From Comamonas koreensis (GTDB lineage Bacteria > Pseudomonadota > Gammaproteobacteria > Burkholderiales > Burkholderiaceae_C): DNA of 64,000 nt. Positions 43,549 to 52,249 of this stretch are shown in pieces (position 1 is the stretch's first letter; every line of letters begins with the position of its first letter). Under the pieces are notes generated by a model. The model was not told where the DNA came from. It did not search any database and was given only the letters and a program-made list of their open reading frames with translations. A program made the position numbers and the translations under genes. Where the stretch lies: positions 124,001 through 188,000 of the forward strand of contig NZ_JAJNCT010000009.1 of the NCBI RefSeq assembly GCF_021026195.1. The letters run 5' to 3'.

Positions 43549-45078
43549 ATGAAAGCTGACGCCGTTCGTGACATCGCCCTGGCCCATGCCATCGAAACCT
43601 CGCCGCCCCATGAGGCCCTGCCCAGCGCTGCGCGCTGCGAGGCCATCACGCAGGAGGTGCTGCACACCTTGGGCAAGCCCGCACTGGGTGGCAAGGCCGG
43701 CCAGGCCGCCTTTGCCCAGTTTTTGCAGCTGCGCGCCCAGCGCATCATCCAGGCCAGCCAGTTGCCCGCCGATGTGCGCCAGCTGTGGCAGCATGCCCCG
43801 GGCCTGGCGCGCTGGACGCCGCTGGCCATCGGCCTGCTGGCGCTGTGCCTGGGCTTTGCGAGCCACCGCATCACCGATCCGCACCGGGTCGATCTGCTGT
43901 CACTGTCGCTGATGGGCATCGTGCTGTGGAACCTGCTGATGTATGCGGTGCTGCTGGTGCGCAGCATGGTGGGCCTGGCGCGGCGCCAGCCCGCCCGGGT
44001 GGCGCTCTGGGAGCCGGCCCAGCTGCCCGCTGGCGGCCAAGACACACCCACCGCAACCGCCGACGAACACCCCGGCTGGCTGGCACGCCTGCGCGGCAAG
44101 GCCATGCCCGCGCTGCGCGGCAGCGGCCTGCGCAAGATGGCGCTGCGCTTTGAACGCAACTGGTGGCAGGCCAGCGAAGGCGTGCGCAACGCCCAGTGGC
44201 TGCAGTGGCTGCACCTGGGTGCGGCGCTGGTGGCAGCCGGCGCACTGGCCTCGCTGTGGCTCACCGGCCTGACCAAGGAATACCAGGTCGGCTGGGAGAG
44301 CACCTTCCTGTCGGCCGCGCAGGTGCAGCACTGGCTCAACATCCTGTTCGCCCCCACCCAGTGGCTGCAGTGGACAACGCCGTGGAGCCTGGCCGACATC
44401 CAGGCGCTGCAAGGCTGGGTGACCAGCAGCATGCCGGCGCAGTACCAATCGGCAGCGGCCCAGGCGCCGCAGCCCGGTGTACTCAGCGCGCCGGTCACCT
44501 ATGTGGGCGAGCGCTGGGTCTGGGCCTATACCGCCTTGCTGTGCGCCACCGTGGTGCTACCGCGTTTGCTGCTGGCCCTGTGGCAGGGGCTGCGCGCACG
44601 CTGGCGCCGCCAGCACCTGCAGCTGCCGCTGAACCAGGCCTACTTTGCCCGCCTGCAGCGCGACTTTGGCGGCCTGGCCACGCGCCTGGTGCTGCTGCCT
44701 TTCAGCATCGATGTGACGCCCGAGCGCCGCGCGGCGATCGGCCACCATGCGATCAGCCTCTATGGCGCTGGCGCCCATGTCGACTGGCTGCCCACCCTGG
44801 CCTATGGCGCGGCGCTGCCCGGCATCGATGTGCCCGCAGGCGCGCAGGCAGTGCTACTGGTCAGCCTGTCGGCCACACCAGAGGCCGAGGTACATGGCGA
44901 GCTGCTCACCCAGCTGCACAACCGCCACGGCGCCAATGGCCAGCTCTGGCTCTGGGGCAGCGATTTTGCCGCCCGCAATGCCGGCGCCCCCCGCCGCCTG
45001 CAGGAGCGCGAAGCGCTGTGGCAGGAGTTTGCCCGCCAGCATGGCATCAACGCCCAGCTGATCACCACCGGCACCTGA
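43549..45078 (+). CDS. DUF2868 membrane protein
   Basis: Uncharacterised inner-membrane protein of 509 aa matching the DUF2868 family. Hydrophobic segments lie near residues 85-100, 120-145, 220-245 and 325-350, separating a basic cytoplasmic-looking region from a C-terminal soluble domain with an alpha/beta look (VLLVSLSATPEAEVHGELLT). The start at MKADAVRDIAL is the first ATG past the trpB promoter region; the long frame upstream is antisense to trpB. It is 13 bp before the DUF3482 gene, a pairing seen in many proteobacteria. Function unknown; likely a membrane anchor or sensor for its GTPase-like partner. Confidence 0.82.
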   Translation: MKADAVRDIALAHAIETSPPHEALPSAARCEAITQEVLHTLGKPALGGKAGQAAFAQFLQLRAQRIIQASQLPADVRQLWQHAPGLARWTPLAIGLLALCLGFASHRITDPHRVDLLSLSLMGIVLWNLLMYAVLLVRSMVGLARRQPARVALWEPAQLPAGGQDTPTATADEHPGWLARLRGKAMPALRGSGLRKMALRFERNWWQASEGVRNAQWLQWLHLGAALVAAGALASLWLTGLTKEYQVGWESTFLSAAQVQHWLNILFAPTQWLQWTTPWSLADIQALQGWVTSSMPAQYQSAAAQAPQPGVLSAPVTYVGERWVWAYTALLCATVVLPRLLLALWQGLRARWRRQHLQLPLNQAYFARLQRDFGGLATRLVLLPFSIDVTPERRAAIGHHAISLYGAGAHVDWLPTLAYGAALPGIDVPAGAQAVLLVSLSATPEAEVHGELLTQLHNRHGANGQLWLWGSDFAARNAGAPRRLQEREALWQEFARQHGINAQLITTGT

Positions 45079-45091
45079 CGAGATCCGCACG

Positions 45092-46696
45092 ATGACCGAG
45101 ACCACGAACGACCCCCAGCATTCCGCCGCACTGGCACCCGATGCCGCCGGTGCCGGCGACCAGTCGATTGCCTGGTGCCTGCTGTCGCACACCAATATCG
45201 GCAAGACCACCCTGGCCCGCACCCTGGTGGCCGAGGACATTGGCGAAGTGCAGGATGCCGCCCATGTCACCAGCCAATCGCAGCGCTACCTGCTGCAGCG
45301 CACCGAGCAAGGCGACGAACTATGGCTCTGGGACACGCCGGGCTTTGGCGATTCGGTGCGGCTCTACAACCGCCTGAAGCAGCAAGGCAACCCGTTGGGC
45401 TGGTTTCTGTCCAATGTCTGGGACCGCTGGCGCGACAAGCCCTTCTACATGAGCCAGCGCGCCTTGCAGGCCGCGCGCGACCATGCCGATGTGATGCTCT
45501 ACCTGGTCAATGCCGCCGAAGACCCGGCCGACGCCGGTTACTGGGCCAGCGAGATGCGCATCCTGCAGTGGATGGACAAGCCCGTGCTGGTGCTGCTCAA
45601 CCAGATTGGCAGCGACACCAGTGCCGCGCAAACCGCCGCTGATTTGCAGCGCTGGCGCACGGCAACGGCCGAATTTGCCGGCACCGTCCGCTCGGTGCAG
45701 GTGCTCGATGCCTTTACCCGCAGCTGGTGGCATGAGAAGCAGGTGATGCAGTCCATCGCACCGCTGCTGCCCGATGCCAAGCAGCCGGCCTACCAGCGCC
45801 TGCTGCAGACCCGCGCCGCGCGCCAGCAGCAGCGCGAAGCGGCCAGCCTGAAGGCGCTGGCCGAACAGCTGCTGCTGGCGGCCACCGCGCAAGAGACGGT
45901 GCAGGCCAGCGACAACAAGCTCTGGCAGCGCGCCTGGAACAAGGTCAGCGGCTCGGTCGCGCAGGCGATCCGGGGCAGCGGTGCTGAGGGCGCCGAGCTC
46001 AGCCCCGAACAAACCGCCGCGATGCAACGGCTGACCCAGTCACTGCAGCAGGCCGACCTGGCCAGCACCCAGGCGCTGCTGGAGCTGCACCAGCTCGACG
46101 GCCAGGCAGCCAGCCAGATCCAGCAACAGCTCAAGGACCACCTGAAAACCAGCACACCGCTGGACCCGCAGACGGCCAGCCTCTGGGGTGCGCTTACAGC
46201 CGGCGCAGCCACGGGCTTGGGCGCGGACATGGTTGCTGGTGGCATGACCCTGGGCGCAGGTGCGTTGGTGGGCGCCCTGGTGGGTGCCGTCACCTTTGCC
46301 GGCGCCGCCTGGAGCGCGAACAAGATGTTCGACCAGCAGGCCCAGCGCTTTCACCTGTCGCCCGAGTACCTCAGCGCCCTGACCGGCCAGCTGCTGCTCA
46401 AATACCTGGTGATCTCGCACTTTGGCCGGGGGCGCGGGCGCTACACCAGCCCCAGTGCACCGGCGCAGTGGAGCGAGGCCGTGCAGGCCGCCGTGCAGCT
46501 GCGCGCCACCCAGTGGCAGCAGCAGTGGAAGGCGCTGGGCAGCCTGGCGCCTGGCGAAGCACTGAGCGATGAGGCGCGTGCCGCCCACCTGCAGGCGCTG
46601 CAGCTGCAGTTGGGTGACTGTCTGCACCAGGCGCTGGACCGTCTTTACCCTGGTATGGATCGACCGGCCGCCAGTGCTAATACAAATATTAAATAA
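45092..46696 (+). CDS. DUF3482 GTPase-like protein
   Basis: Era/Obg-like GTPase fold followed by a DUF3482 region, 534 aa. P-loop SHTNIGKT (32-39) has Ser in place of the first Gly. The G3 motif DTPGFGD (81-87) is intact. At the G4 place LNQIGSD stands where NKxD is expected, so nucleotide specificity may differ. A Gly/Ala-rich, probably membrane-inserting hairpin lies at about 370-410 (LTAGAATGLGADMVAGGMTL). It is translated just after the DUF2868 protein, so the two probably form a membrane-bound complex. Role unknown. Confidence 0.83.
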   Translation: MTETTNDPQHSAALAPDAAGAGDQSIAWCLLSHTNIGKTTLARTLVAEDIGEVQDAAHVTSQSQRYLLQRTEQGDELWLWDTPGFGDSVRLYNRLKQQGNPLGWFLSNVWDRWRDKPFYMSQRALQAARDHADVMLYLVNAAEDPADAGYWASEMRILQWMDKPVLVLLNQIGSDTSAAQTAADLQRWRTATAEFAGTVRSVQVLDAFTRSWWHEKQVMQSIAPLLPDAKQPAYQRLLQTRAARQQQREAASLKALAEQLLLAATAQETVQASDNKLWQRAWNKVSGSVAQAIRGSGAEGAELSPEQTAAMQRLTQSLQQADLASTQALLELHQLDGQAASQIQQQLKDHLKTSTPLDPQTASLWGALTAGAATGLGADMVAGGMTLGAGALVGALVGAVTFAGAAWSANKMFDQQAQRFHLSPEYLSALTGQLLLKYLVISHFGRGRGRYTSPSAPAQWSEAVQAAVQLRATQWQQQWKALGSLAPGEALSDEARAAHLQALQLQLGDCLHQALDRLYPGMDRPAASANTNIK

Positions 46697-46840
46697 AAAC
46701 AAGCAATTACAAAATAACCAGTAATAAGGAACATCAATTCGCATTGACCCGGTTGTTTTTTGTGCATGCCCGCCGCAGCATGGAACTGCCATGGCCCTGC
46801 GGCCTGGCATACCTACCAACATAACGACAGGAGAGTTTTT

Positions 46841-47197
46841 ATGCGCAACACCTGGAAAGCCTGGATCAGCGGTATCGCCCTGTGCAGCACCGCAGCCGTT
46901 TTTGCCCAGACCCCGGCCGCAGGCACGGCCCCGGCCGCCAAACCGGCGCCAGCGGCCAAAACCACCGCAGCGGCGCCTGCCGCCGCACCGGCCGCTGCAG
47001 CAGACAAGGCCAAGGCCAAAACCCCCGCTCCTGGTGGCGGTGCCGGCAAGGTCTGGGCCAACACCAACTCCAAGATCTACCACTGCCAAGGTGACCGCCA
47101 CTACGGCACCACCAAGCAAGGCGAGTACATGACGGTAGCGGATGCCAAGGCCAAGGGCATCCAGGCCGCCAAGGGCAGCAAGGCCTGCAGCAGCTGA
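46841..47197 (+). CDS. small exported Ala/Pro-rich protein with C-terminal Cys domain
   Basis: Exported protein of 118 aa. A signal peptide (WKAWISGIALCSTAAVFAQ) is followed by about 45 residues of Ala/Pro/Lys low complexity. A compact C-terminal domain follows (KVWANTNSKIYHCQGDRHYG ... KGSKACSS). This small Cys-containing domain recurs at the C-terminus of exported proteins in Burkholderiales; its two cysteines could form a disulfide. The ribosome site CAGGAGAG is strong. Monocistronic with a terminator at 47220-47246. Probably periplasmic; function unknown. Confidence 0.78.
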   Translation: MRNTWKAWISGIALCSTAAVFAQTPAAGTAPAAKPAPAAKTTAAAPAAAPAAAADKAKAKTPAPGGGAGKVWANTNSKIYHCQGDRHYGTTKQGEYMTVADAKAKGIQAAKGSKACSS

Positions 47198-47219
47198 CCG
47201 GTCCCCCAACACACTCCAC

Positions 47220-47246
47220 CCCCGCGCATGCTGGCGGGGCTTTTTT
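47220..47246 (+). terminator. rho-independent terminator after the small exported protein
   Basis: CCCCGC, an 8-base loop, GCGGGG, then C and six T. It lies 23 bases past the stop and overlaps the first bases of the convergent permease stop region. Confidence 0.85.
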
Positions 47247-49146
47247 ATGCCCCGCGCCGCTGCAGCAGCCACTGCCACCAGCGCTTGCCGTAGCCGGCAA
47301 TGCCCTGCGGGAACAGCAAGACCAGCAGCAAAATCACCGCGCCCAGGGTGGCGCGCCAGTAGTCGGTGTTGCGCGCCACGGCATCGTGCAGCCAAGTAAA
47401 GCTGAAGGCGCCCAGAATCGGGCCGACCAAGGTCTGCACACCGCCCAGCAGCACCATGACCAGGCCATCGACCGACTTGGCCACCGACATCGTCTCCGGC
47501 GAGATGCTGCCCTTGGAGAACGCAAACAAGGCGCCTGCCAGCCCGGCCACCGAGGCGGCCAGCACAAAGCCCATCCACTGCACTTTGGCCACCGCAATGC
47601 CGATGGCCTCGGCGCGCAGCGGCGCATCGCGGCTGGCGCGCAAGGCATAGCCCAGCGGGGCATAAAGCACCCGCCACAGCGCCAGCACGCCGGCGGTGGC
47701 CAGCAGCAGGGTCAGCAGGTAGAACCAGCGCTTGTCCTCCAGCCATGCCGCTGGCCAGACACCGGTCAGGCCATTGCTGCCGCCGGTGACCGAATCCCAC
47801 TGGAAGGTGGTGGCCCAGATGATCTGCGCAAAGGCCAGGGTCAGCATCGAGAAATACACGCCCGTCAGCCGCACCGCAAACCAGCCCGTCAGCACGCCGC
47901 CCAAGGCCGCCAGCAGCGGCGCCAGCAACAGCGCCCACAGCATCGGCAGGCCCGCCGCGTTCAGCAGCAGTGCCGCGCCATAGGCGCCCAGGCCAAAGAA
48001 GGCGGCATGGCCAAAGGAATGCAGACCGGCCGGCCCCATCAGAAAATGCAAGCTGGTGGCAAACAGCGCGGCAATGACCAGGTCCACCATCAGCACCAGG
48101 GTGTAGGACTGCGCATCCACCGCCCAGGGCAGTGCCAGCAAGGCCAGCAGCACGGCGGCACCCACGGCCTTCAAAGCAGGCGGCGGCGCACGCAGCGGTT
48201 GCTCGCGCAGGCCATGGCTGCGGCTGGCCGCCTGCGGTTGGCCCAGCAGCCCCCAGGGGCGCAGCACCAGCACCACGGCCATCACCAGAAAATCAGCAAC
48301 CAGGGTGAGCTGCGGAAACGCGATATCGATGCCGGCGATCTGCACCACGCCGAGCCAGATGCACAGCGCCTTGACGGTAGACACCAGCAGTGCCGCGACA
48401 AAGGCACCGGTGAGCGAGCCCATGCCGCCGACGACCACGACGACAAAGGCGGAGCCGATGGTCTGCAGATCGAGCTCCAGGGTCGCCGGCTCGCGCGGCA
48501 GCTGCAGCGCACCACCCAGCCCGGCCAAGGCGGCCCCCAAGGCAAACACGGCCGTGAACAACCAGGCCTGGCGCACGCCCAGCGCGCCGACCATTTCTCG
48601 GTCCTGCGTGGCGGCGCGCACCAGCATGCCAAAGCGGCTGCGGTGCAGCAGCAGCCAGGTGGCGCCCAGCACCAGCGGGCCCACCGCGATCAGGAACAGG
48701 TCATAGCTCGGAAAGGCGCGGCCCAGAATATCGACCGCACCGCCCAGCCCCGGCGCGCGCGGGCCCAGCAGCTCATCGGGCCCGCACAGCCAGAGCACCG
48801 CATCCTTGATCACCAGCACCAGCGCAAAGGTGGCGAGCAGCTGGAACAGCTCGGGCGCCTTGTAGATGCGGCGCAGCAGCAGCACTTCGACCAGGCCGCC
48901 CAGCAGCCCGACGGCGATGGCCGACAACGGCAGCGACAGCCAGAAACCCCAGCCACCGCCCAGCGGCGCCATGGCCTCGGCCAGCGCATAGGCCGCATAC
49001 AGGCCCACCATGTAGAAGGAGCCATGCGCAAAGTTGACGATGCGGCAAACCCCAAAAATCAGCGACAGCCCGGCGGCCACCAGGAACAGCGACGAGGCGC
49101 CGGCCAGGCCGTTGAGCAGTTGCACCAGCAGACCGGAAAAACTCAT
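47245..49146 (-). CDS. fused LivH-LivM branched-chain-type ABC permease
   Basis: One 633-aa protein containing both permeases of a branched-chain-amino-acid-type importer. The LivH half covers about 1-300 (LIFGVCRIVNFAHGSFYMVG; VVVGGMGSLTGAFVAALLV). The LivM half covers about 325-620 (MGPAGLHSFGHAAFFGLGAY; VMVLLGGVQTLVGPILGAFS). About 16-18 membrane segments are visible. The start at MSFSGLLVQLL is taken as the first residue of the family. It lies 111 bp after the binding-protein gene. No ATPase gene is on either side, so it must borrow ATPases from elsewhere, perhaps LivG/LivF-type proteins like those at 25555-27050. Confidence 0.9.
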   Translation of the reverse strand: MSFSGLLVQLLNGLAGASSLFLVAAGLSLIFGVCRIVNFAHGSFYMVGLYAAYALAEAMAPLGGGWGFWLSLPLSAIAVGLLGGLVEVLLLRRIYKAPELFQLLATFALVLVIKDAVLWLCGPDELLGPRAPGLGGAVDILGRAFPSYDLFLIAVGPLVLGATWLLLHRSRFGMLVRAATQDREMVGALGVRQAWLFTAVFALGAALAGLGGALQLPREPATLELDLQTIGSAFVVVVVGGMGSLTGAFVAALLVSTVKALCIWLGVVQIAGIDIAFPQLTLVADFLVMAVVLVLRPWGLLGQPQAASRSHGLREQPLRAPPPALKAVGAAVLLALLALPWAVDAQSYTLVLMVDLVIAALFATSLHFLMGPAGLHSFGHAAFFGLGAYGAALLLNAAGLPMLWALLLAPLLAALGGVLTGWFAVRLTGVYFSMLTLAFAQIIWATTFQWDSVTGGSNGLTGVWPAAWLEDKRWFYLLTLLLATAGVLALWRVLYAPLGYALRASRDAPLRAEAIGIAVAKVQWMGFVLAASVAGLAGALFAFSKGSISPETMSVAKSVDGLVMVLLGGVQTLVGPILGAFSFTWLHDAVARNTDYWRATLGAVILLLVLLFPQGIAGYGKRWWQWLLQRRGA

Positions 49147-49257
49147 GCGGCATCCTGCGCTTGTGGCCATGCCTGGCCGTCAGGCTGCCCCAGCCAAACG
49201 GGCAACCGTGCCCGCAGGCTTGCGGTGCGTGCGGGGGCCAGGCAGCGTTCCATCACC

Positions 49258-50472
49258 TTATTGCGGGCGCATCTTGCGCACTTCGTCATCGCTGGGCAGG
49301 TAGTCCTTGCCATCGCGGTAGACATAGTCCACCAGCTCGCCCTTGCCACCCACGTTCTTGAGCTTGCCCACATAGGCGCCCATGGTGGACTGGTGGTCCT
49401 GCGCGCGCCAGGTGATGGGGCCAAAGGGCGACACGACCTGCAGGCCTTCAAAGGCCTTGATCAGCGCCTCAGTGTCGGTGCTGCCGGCCTTCTTGATGCC
49501 CTCGGCCAGCGACTTGATGCCGGCATAGCCGACGACCGAGCCTTGGCGCGGGTAGTCCTTGTACCTGGCCTGGTAGGCGTCGAAGAAAGCCTTGTGCTCA
49601 GGCGTCTTCAGGCTGTGCACCGGGTAGCCGGTGACGATCCAGCCATTGGGCGTTTCGGCCTTCAAGGTGTCGAGGTACTCGGGCTCGCCGCTCAGCACGC
49701 TGACAACCTCCCGCCCCTTGAACAGGCCGCGCGTATTGCCCTCACGCACAAACTTGGTCAGGTCGGTGGCAAACAGCACGTTGAAGATCGCATCGGGCTT
49801 GGCATCGGCCAGCGCCTGCACCACGCTGCCGGCATCGACCTTGCCCAGCACCGTGGCCTGCTCGGTGACAAACTCCACATCCGGCTGCGCCGCCTTCATC
49901 TTGGCCTTGAAGGTGGCGACCGAGGACTGGCCGTATTCGTAGTTGGGGTAGACCAGGGCCCAGCGCTTTTTCTTCAGCTTGAGCGCCTCTTCGACCAGCA
50001 TCGACACCTGCATGTAGGTGGAGGGGCGCAGACGGAAGGTGTAGGCATTGCCATTGCTCCAGACCATCTTGTCCGTCAGCGGCTCGGTGGCGAGGTAGAA
50101 GAACTTGCGCTGCTTGGCAAAGTCGGTCAGCGCCATGCCGGTGTTCGACAGAAAGCCGCCGGCCAGCACATCGACCTTTTCGCGTGCGATCAGCTCCTCG
50201 GCCACGCGCACGGTATCGCCCGGGTTGGCGTTGTCGTCGCGGGTGATCAGCTCCAGCTTCTTGCCGTTCACGCCGCCCGCGCGGTTGACCTCGTCCACCG
50301 CCAGCTCCATGCCGCGCTTGTAGGGCTCCAGAAACGCGGGCTGGTTCTTGTAGCTGTTGATCTCACCGATCTTGATCACACCGGCCGCCTGGGCAGCCGA
50401 GGCCCCCAGACCAGCGAGCAGCAAGGCGCTGGCAGTGCGCGACAACAGCGGGTAACGGGCAGAAATACGCAT
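49258..50472 (-). CDS. ABC importer substrate-binding protein (branched-chain type)
   Basis: Periplasmic binding protein of 404 aa, type I fold. Signal peptide (LLSRTASALLLAGLGASAAQAA), then IKIGEINSYKNQPAFLEPYK and the KKRWALVYPNYEYGQSSVAT segment. A ribosome site TGGAGAC precedes the ATG. Paired with the fused permease downstream. Sequence is closer to binders for aromatic or aliphatic amides and urea-like compounds than to strict leucine binders, but the ligand is not established. Confidence 0.9.
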   Translation of the reverse strand: MRISARYPLLSRTASALLLAGLGASAAQAAGVIKIGEINSYKNQPAFLEPYKRGMELAVDEVNRAGGVNGKKLELITRDDNANPGDTVRVAEELIAREKVDVLAGGFLSNTGMALTDFAKQRKFFYLATEPLTDKMVWSNGNAYTFRLRPSTYMQVSMLVEEALKLKKKRWALVYPNYEYGQSSVATFKAKMKAAQPDVEFVTEQATVLGKVDAGSVVQALADAKPDAIFNVLFATDLTKFVREGNTRGLFKGREVVSVLSGEPEYLDTLKAETPNGWIVTGYPVHSLKTPEHKAFFDAYQARYKDYPRQGSVVGYAGIKSLAEGIKKAGSTDTEALIKAFEGLQVVSPFGPITWRAQDHQSTMGAYVGKLKNVGGKGELVDYVYRDGKDYLPSDDEVRKMRPQ

Positions 50473-50768
50473 GCAAAAGTCTCCAGGTGAGACCGGCCTC
50501 GCAGCGGAGGCAGGCGCTGATATTCAGGCCGCTATTGTGACGGCTTCCGCGCGCTGCCAGCACCCTGGGTGGCAAAGGGCAGACAGCATGCGGATGCCAG
50601 GGCGGTTTTGACCGCTTGGTGCGACAGGTTTTGGAGATGCCTGCACCGCGTTAATTATCTCGTATTAATTGCTATTCGATTACATGTATTCGTATTTCAT
50701 CTAATACTAATCTTATTAAGAATTAGCCATCATCGAGTCCTCTCTCCAGACTTTGGACCCGTGGGCAT
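50473..50768. promoter_or_regulatory. AT-rich divergent promoter region
   Basis: 296 bases without a gene between the binding-protein gene and the FAD dehydrogenase gene. The right-hand 120 bases are strongly AT-rich (TAATTATCTCGTATTAATTG), fitting promoters for both directions, likely under the IclR regulator at the far end of the rightward operon. No clear operator was identified. Confidence 0.5.
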
Positions 50769-52199
50769 ATGGCATTGATTCAGACCTTCATCGCGTTGCT
50801 TGGTGATAGCGCAGTTCTCCGCAGCAAGGAGGACCTGGCCGGCCATGTGACCGACTGGCGCGGGCGCTACCAGGGCCAGGCGCAGTGCGTTGTGTTCCCG
50901 TCGACGACGGCGCAGGTGGCCGAGGTGGTCAAGCTCTGCCATGCAGCGCAGGTGCCGGTGGTGGCCCAAGGTGGCAACACCAGCCTCTGCGAAGGCGCGA
51001 TTCCCCGCACGGACCTGCCCGAGACGGTGGTCATCAACCTGGGCCGCATGCGCCAGGTGCGTGCGGTCGATCCGGCCAACAACTCCATGGTGGTCGACGC
51101 GGGCTGCGTGCTGCAGACCGTGCAAGAGACCGCCCGCAGCCATGGGCGCCTTTACCCGGTGAGCCTGGGCGCCGAAGGCTCCTGCCAGATCGGCGGCAAT
51201 ATTGCCACCAATGCCGGCGGCACGGGCGTGCTGCGCTACGGCAATACCCGCGAAAACGTGCTGGGCCTTGAAGTGGTGCTGCCCGATGGCCGCATCTGGG
51301 AAGGGCTCTACGGCCTGCGCAAGAACAACACCGGTTTTGATCTCAAGCATTTGTTCATTGGCTCCGAAGGCAGCCTGGGCATCATCACCGGCGCCACGCT
51401 CAAGCTGCACCCGCTGCCCACCGCGCGTGCGATGGCCTGGCTGGCGGTGGAATCGCCCCAGGCGGCGATCGACATGCTGGCCCGTTTCCAGAGCCGCTGC
51501 AGCGCCTCGCTGTCGGCCTTTGAGATGCTCAACGATGTGCAGCTGAACATTGTGCTGAACCATGTGGCCGACCGCCGCGCGCCACTGAGCCCCAGCTACC
51601 CCTGGCATGTGCTGGTGGAGCTGACCGATACCTGCGACGAGGCCCTGCTGGCCGCCGCGCTGGAAGAGACCCTGTCGGCCGCCGCCGAAGAGGGCATGCT
51701 GCTGGATGCGGCCATCGCCACCAACGGCAAGCAGCAGGCCGACTGGTGGGAGGTGCGCCACAGCGTCTCCGAAGGCAACAAGAAGGCCGGCATCGGCATC
51801 AACACCGACCCGGCCGTGCCGCTGTCGGCCATCCCGGCCTTCATCAGCCAGGCCACGGCTGCCGCGCACCGCATTGTGCCGGGCGCGCCCATCATCATCG
51901 TCGCCCACCTGGGCGATGGCAATGTGCACTTCATCCCGCAGATGCAGTTTGCGCAGTGGCAGGCGCTCTCGCCCGCCGAGCAGGACCAGCTCTCGCGCCG
52001 CGTCAAGCAGGCGGTCAACGAAGTGGCCTGCGCGCTGGCCGGCACCTTCAGCGCCGAGCATGGCATCGGCCAGGTGCTGACCGACGAGATGGCGCTGTTC
52101 AAGCCCGCCGTCGAGCTCGATCTGATGCATGCGATCAAGCGCGCCATCGATCCGCAGCAGCGCTTCAACCCCGGGCGCCTGCTGCCGCCCGCTCCCTGA
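50769..52199 (+). CDS. FAD-linked D-2-hydroxyacid dehydrogenase-like enzyme
   Basis: FAD-binding (PCMH-type) oxidoreductase of 476 aa, similar to D-2-hydroxyglutarate or D-lactate dehydrogenases. The FAD domain shows VPVVAQGGNTSLCEGAIP and SLGAEGSCQIGGNIATNAGG. The C-terminal domain has VAHLGDGNVHFIPQ and FSAEHGIGQ, the family's substrate and metal region, and RFNPGRL at the end. It is distinct from GlcD in its N-terminal region. It begins an operon with a polyamine-type importer, a DapA-like lyase, an L-2-hydroxyacid oxidase and IclR. Substrate: some D-2-hydroxy acid (inference). Confidence 0.9.
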   Translation: MALIQTFIALLGDSAVLRSKEDLAGHVTDWRGRYQGQAQCVVFPSTTAQVAEVVKLCHAAQVPVVAQGGNTSLCEGAIPRTDLPETVVINLGRMRQVRAVDPANNSMVVDAGCVLQTVQETARSHGRLYPVSLGAEGSCQIGGNIATNAGGTGVLRYGNTRENVLGLEVVLPDGRIWEGLYGLRKNNTGFDLKHLFIGSEGSLGIITGATLKLHPLPTARAMAWLAVESPQAAIDMLARFQSRCSASLSAFEMLNDVQLNIVLNHVADRRAPLSPSYPWHVLVELTDTCDEALLAAALEETLSAAAEEGMLLDAAIATNGKQQADWWEVRHSVSEGNKKAGIGINTDPAVPLSAIPAFISQATAAAHRIVPGAPIIIVAHLGDGNVHFIPQMQFAQWQALSPAEQDQLSRRVKQAVNEVACALAGTFSAEHGIGQVLTDEMALFKPAVELDLMHAIKRAIDPQQRFNPGRLLPPAP

Positions 52200-52249
52200 T
52201 CCCTTCCCTCCCTTGACTTCCCCTGCCTCTTCCTTCGAAAGGACACTTT

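Noticed and set aside
47386..50490. Open frame of about 1000 codons opposite the fused permease and its binding protein
   Set aside because: Composition is dominated by Gln, His, Arg and Ala with no hydrophobic core or family motif; the minus-strand genes explain the region fully.
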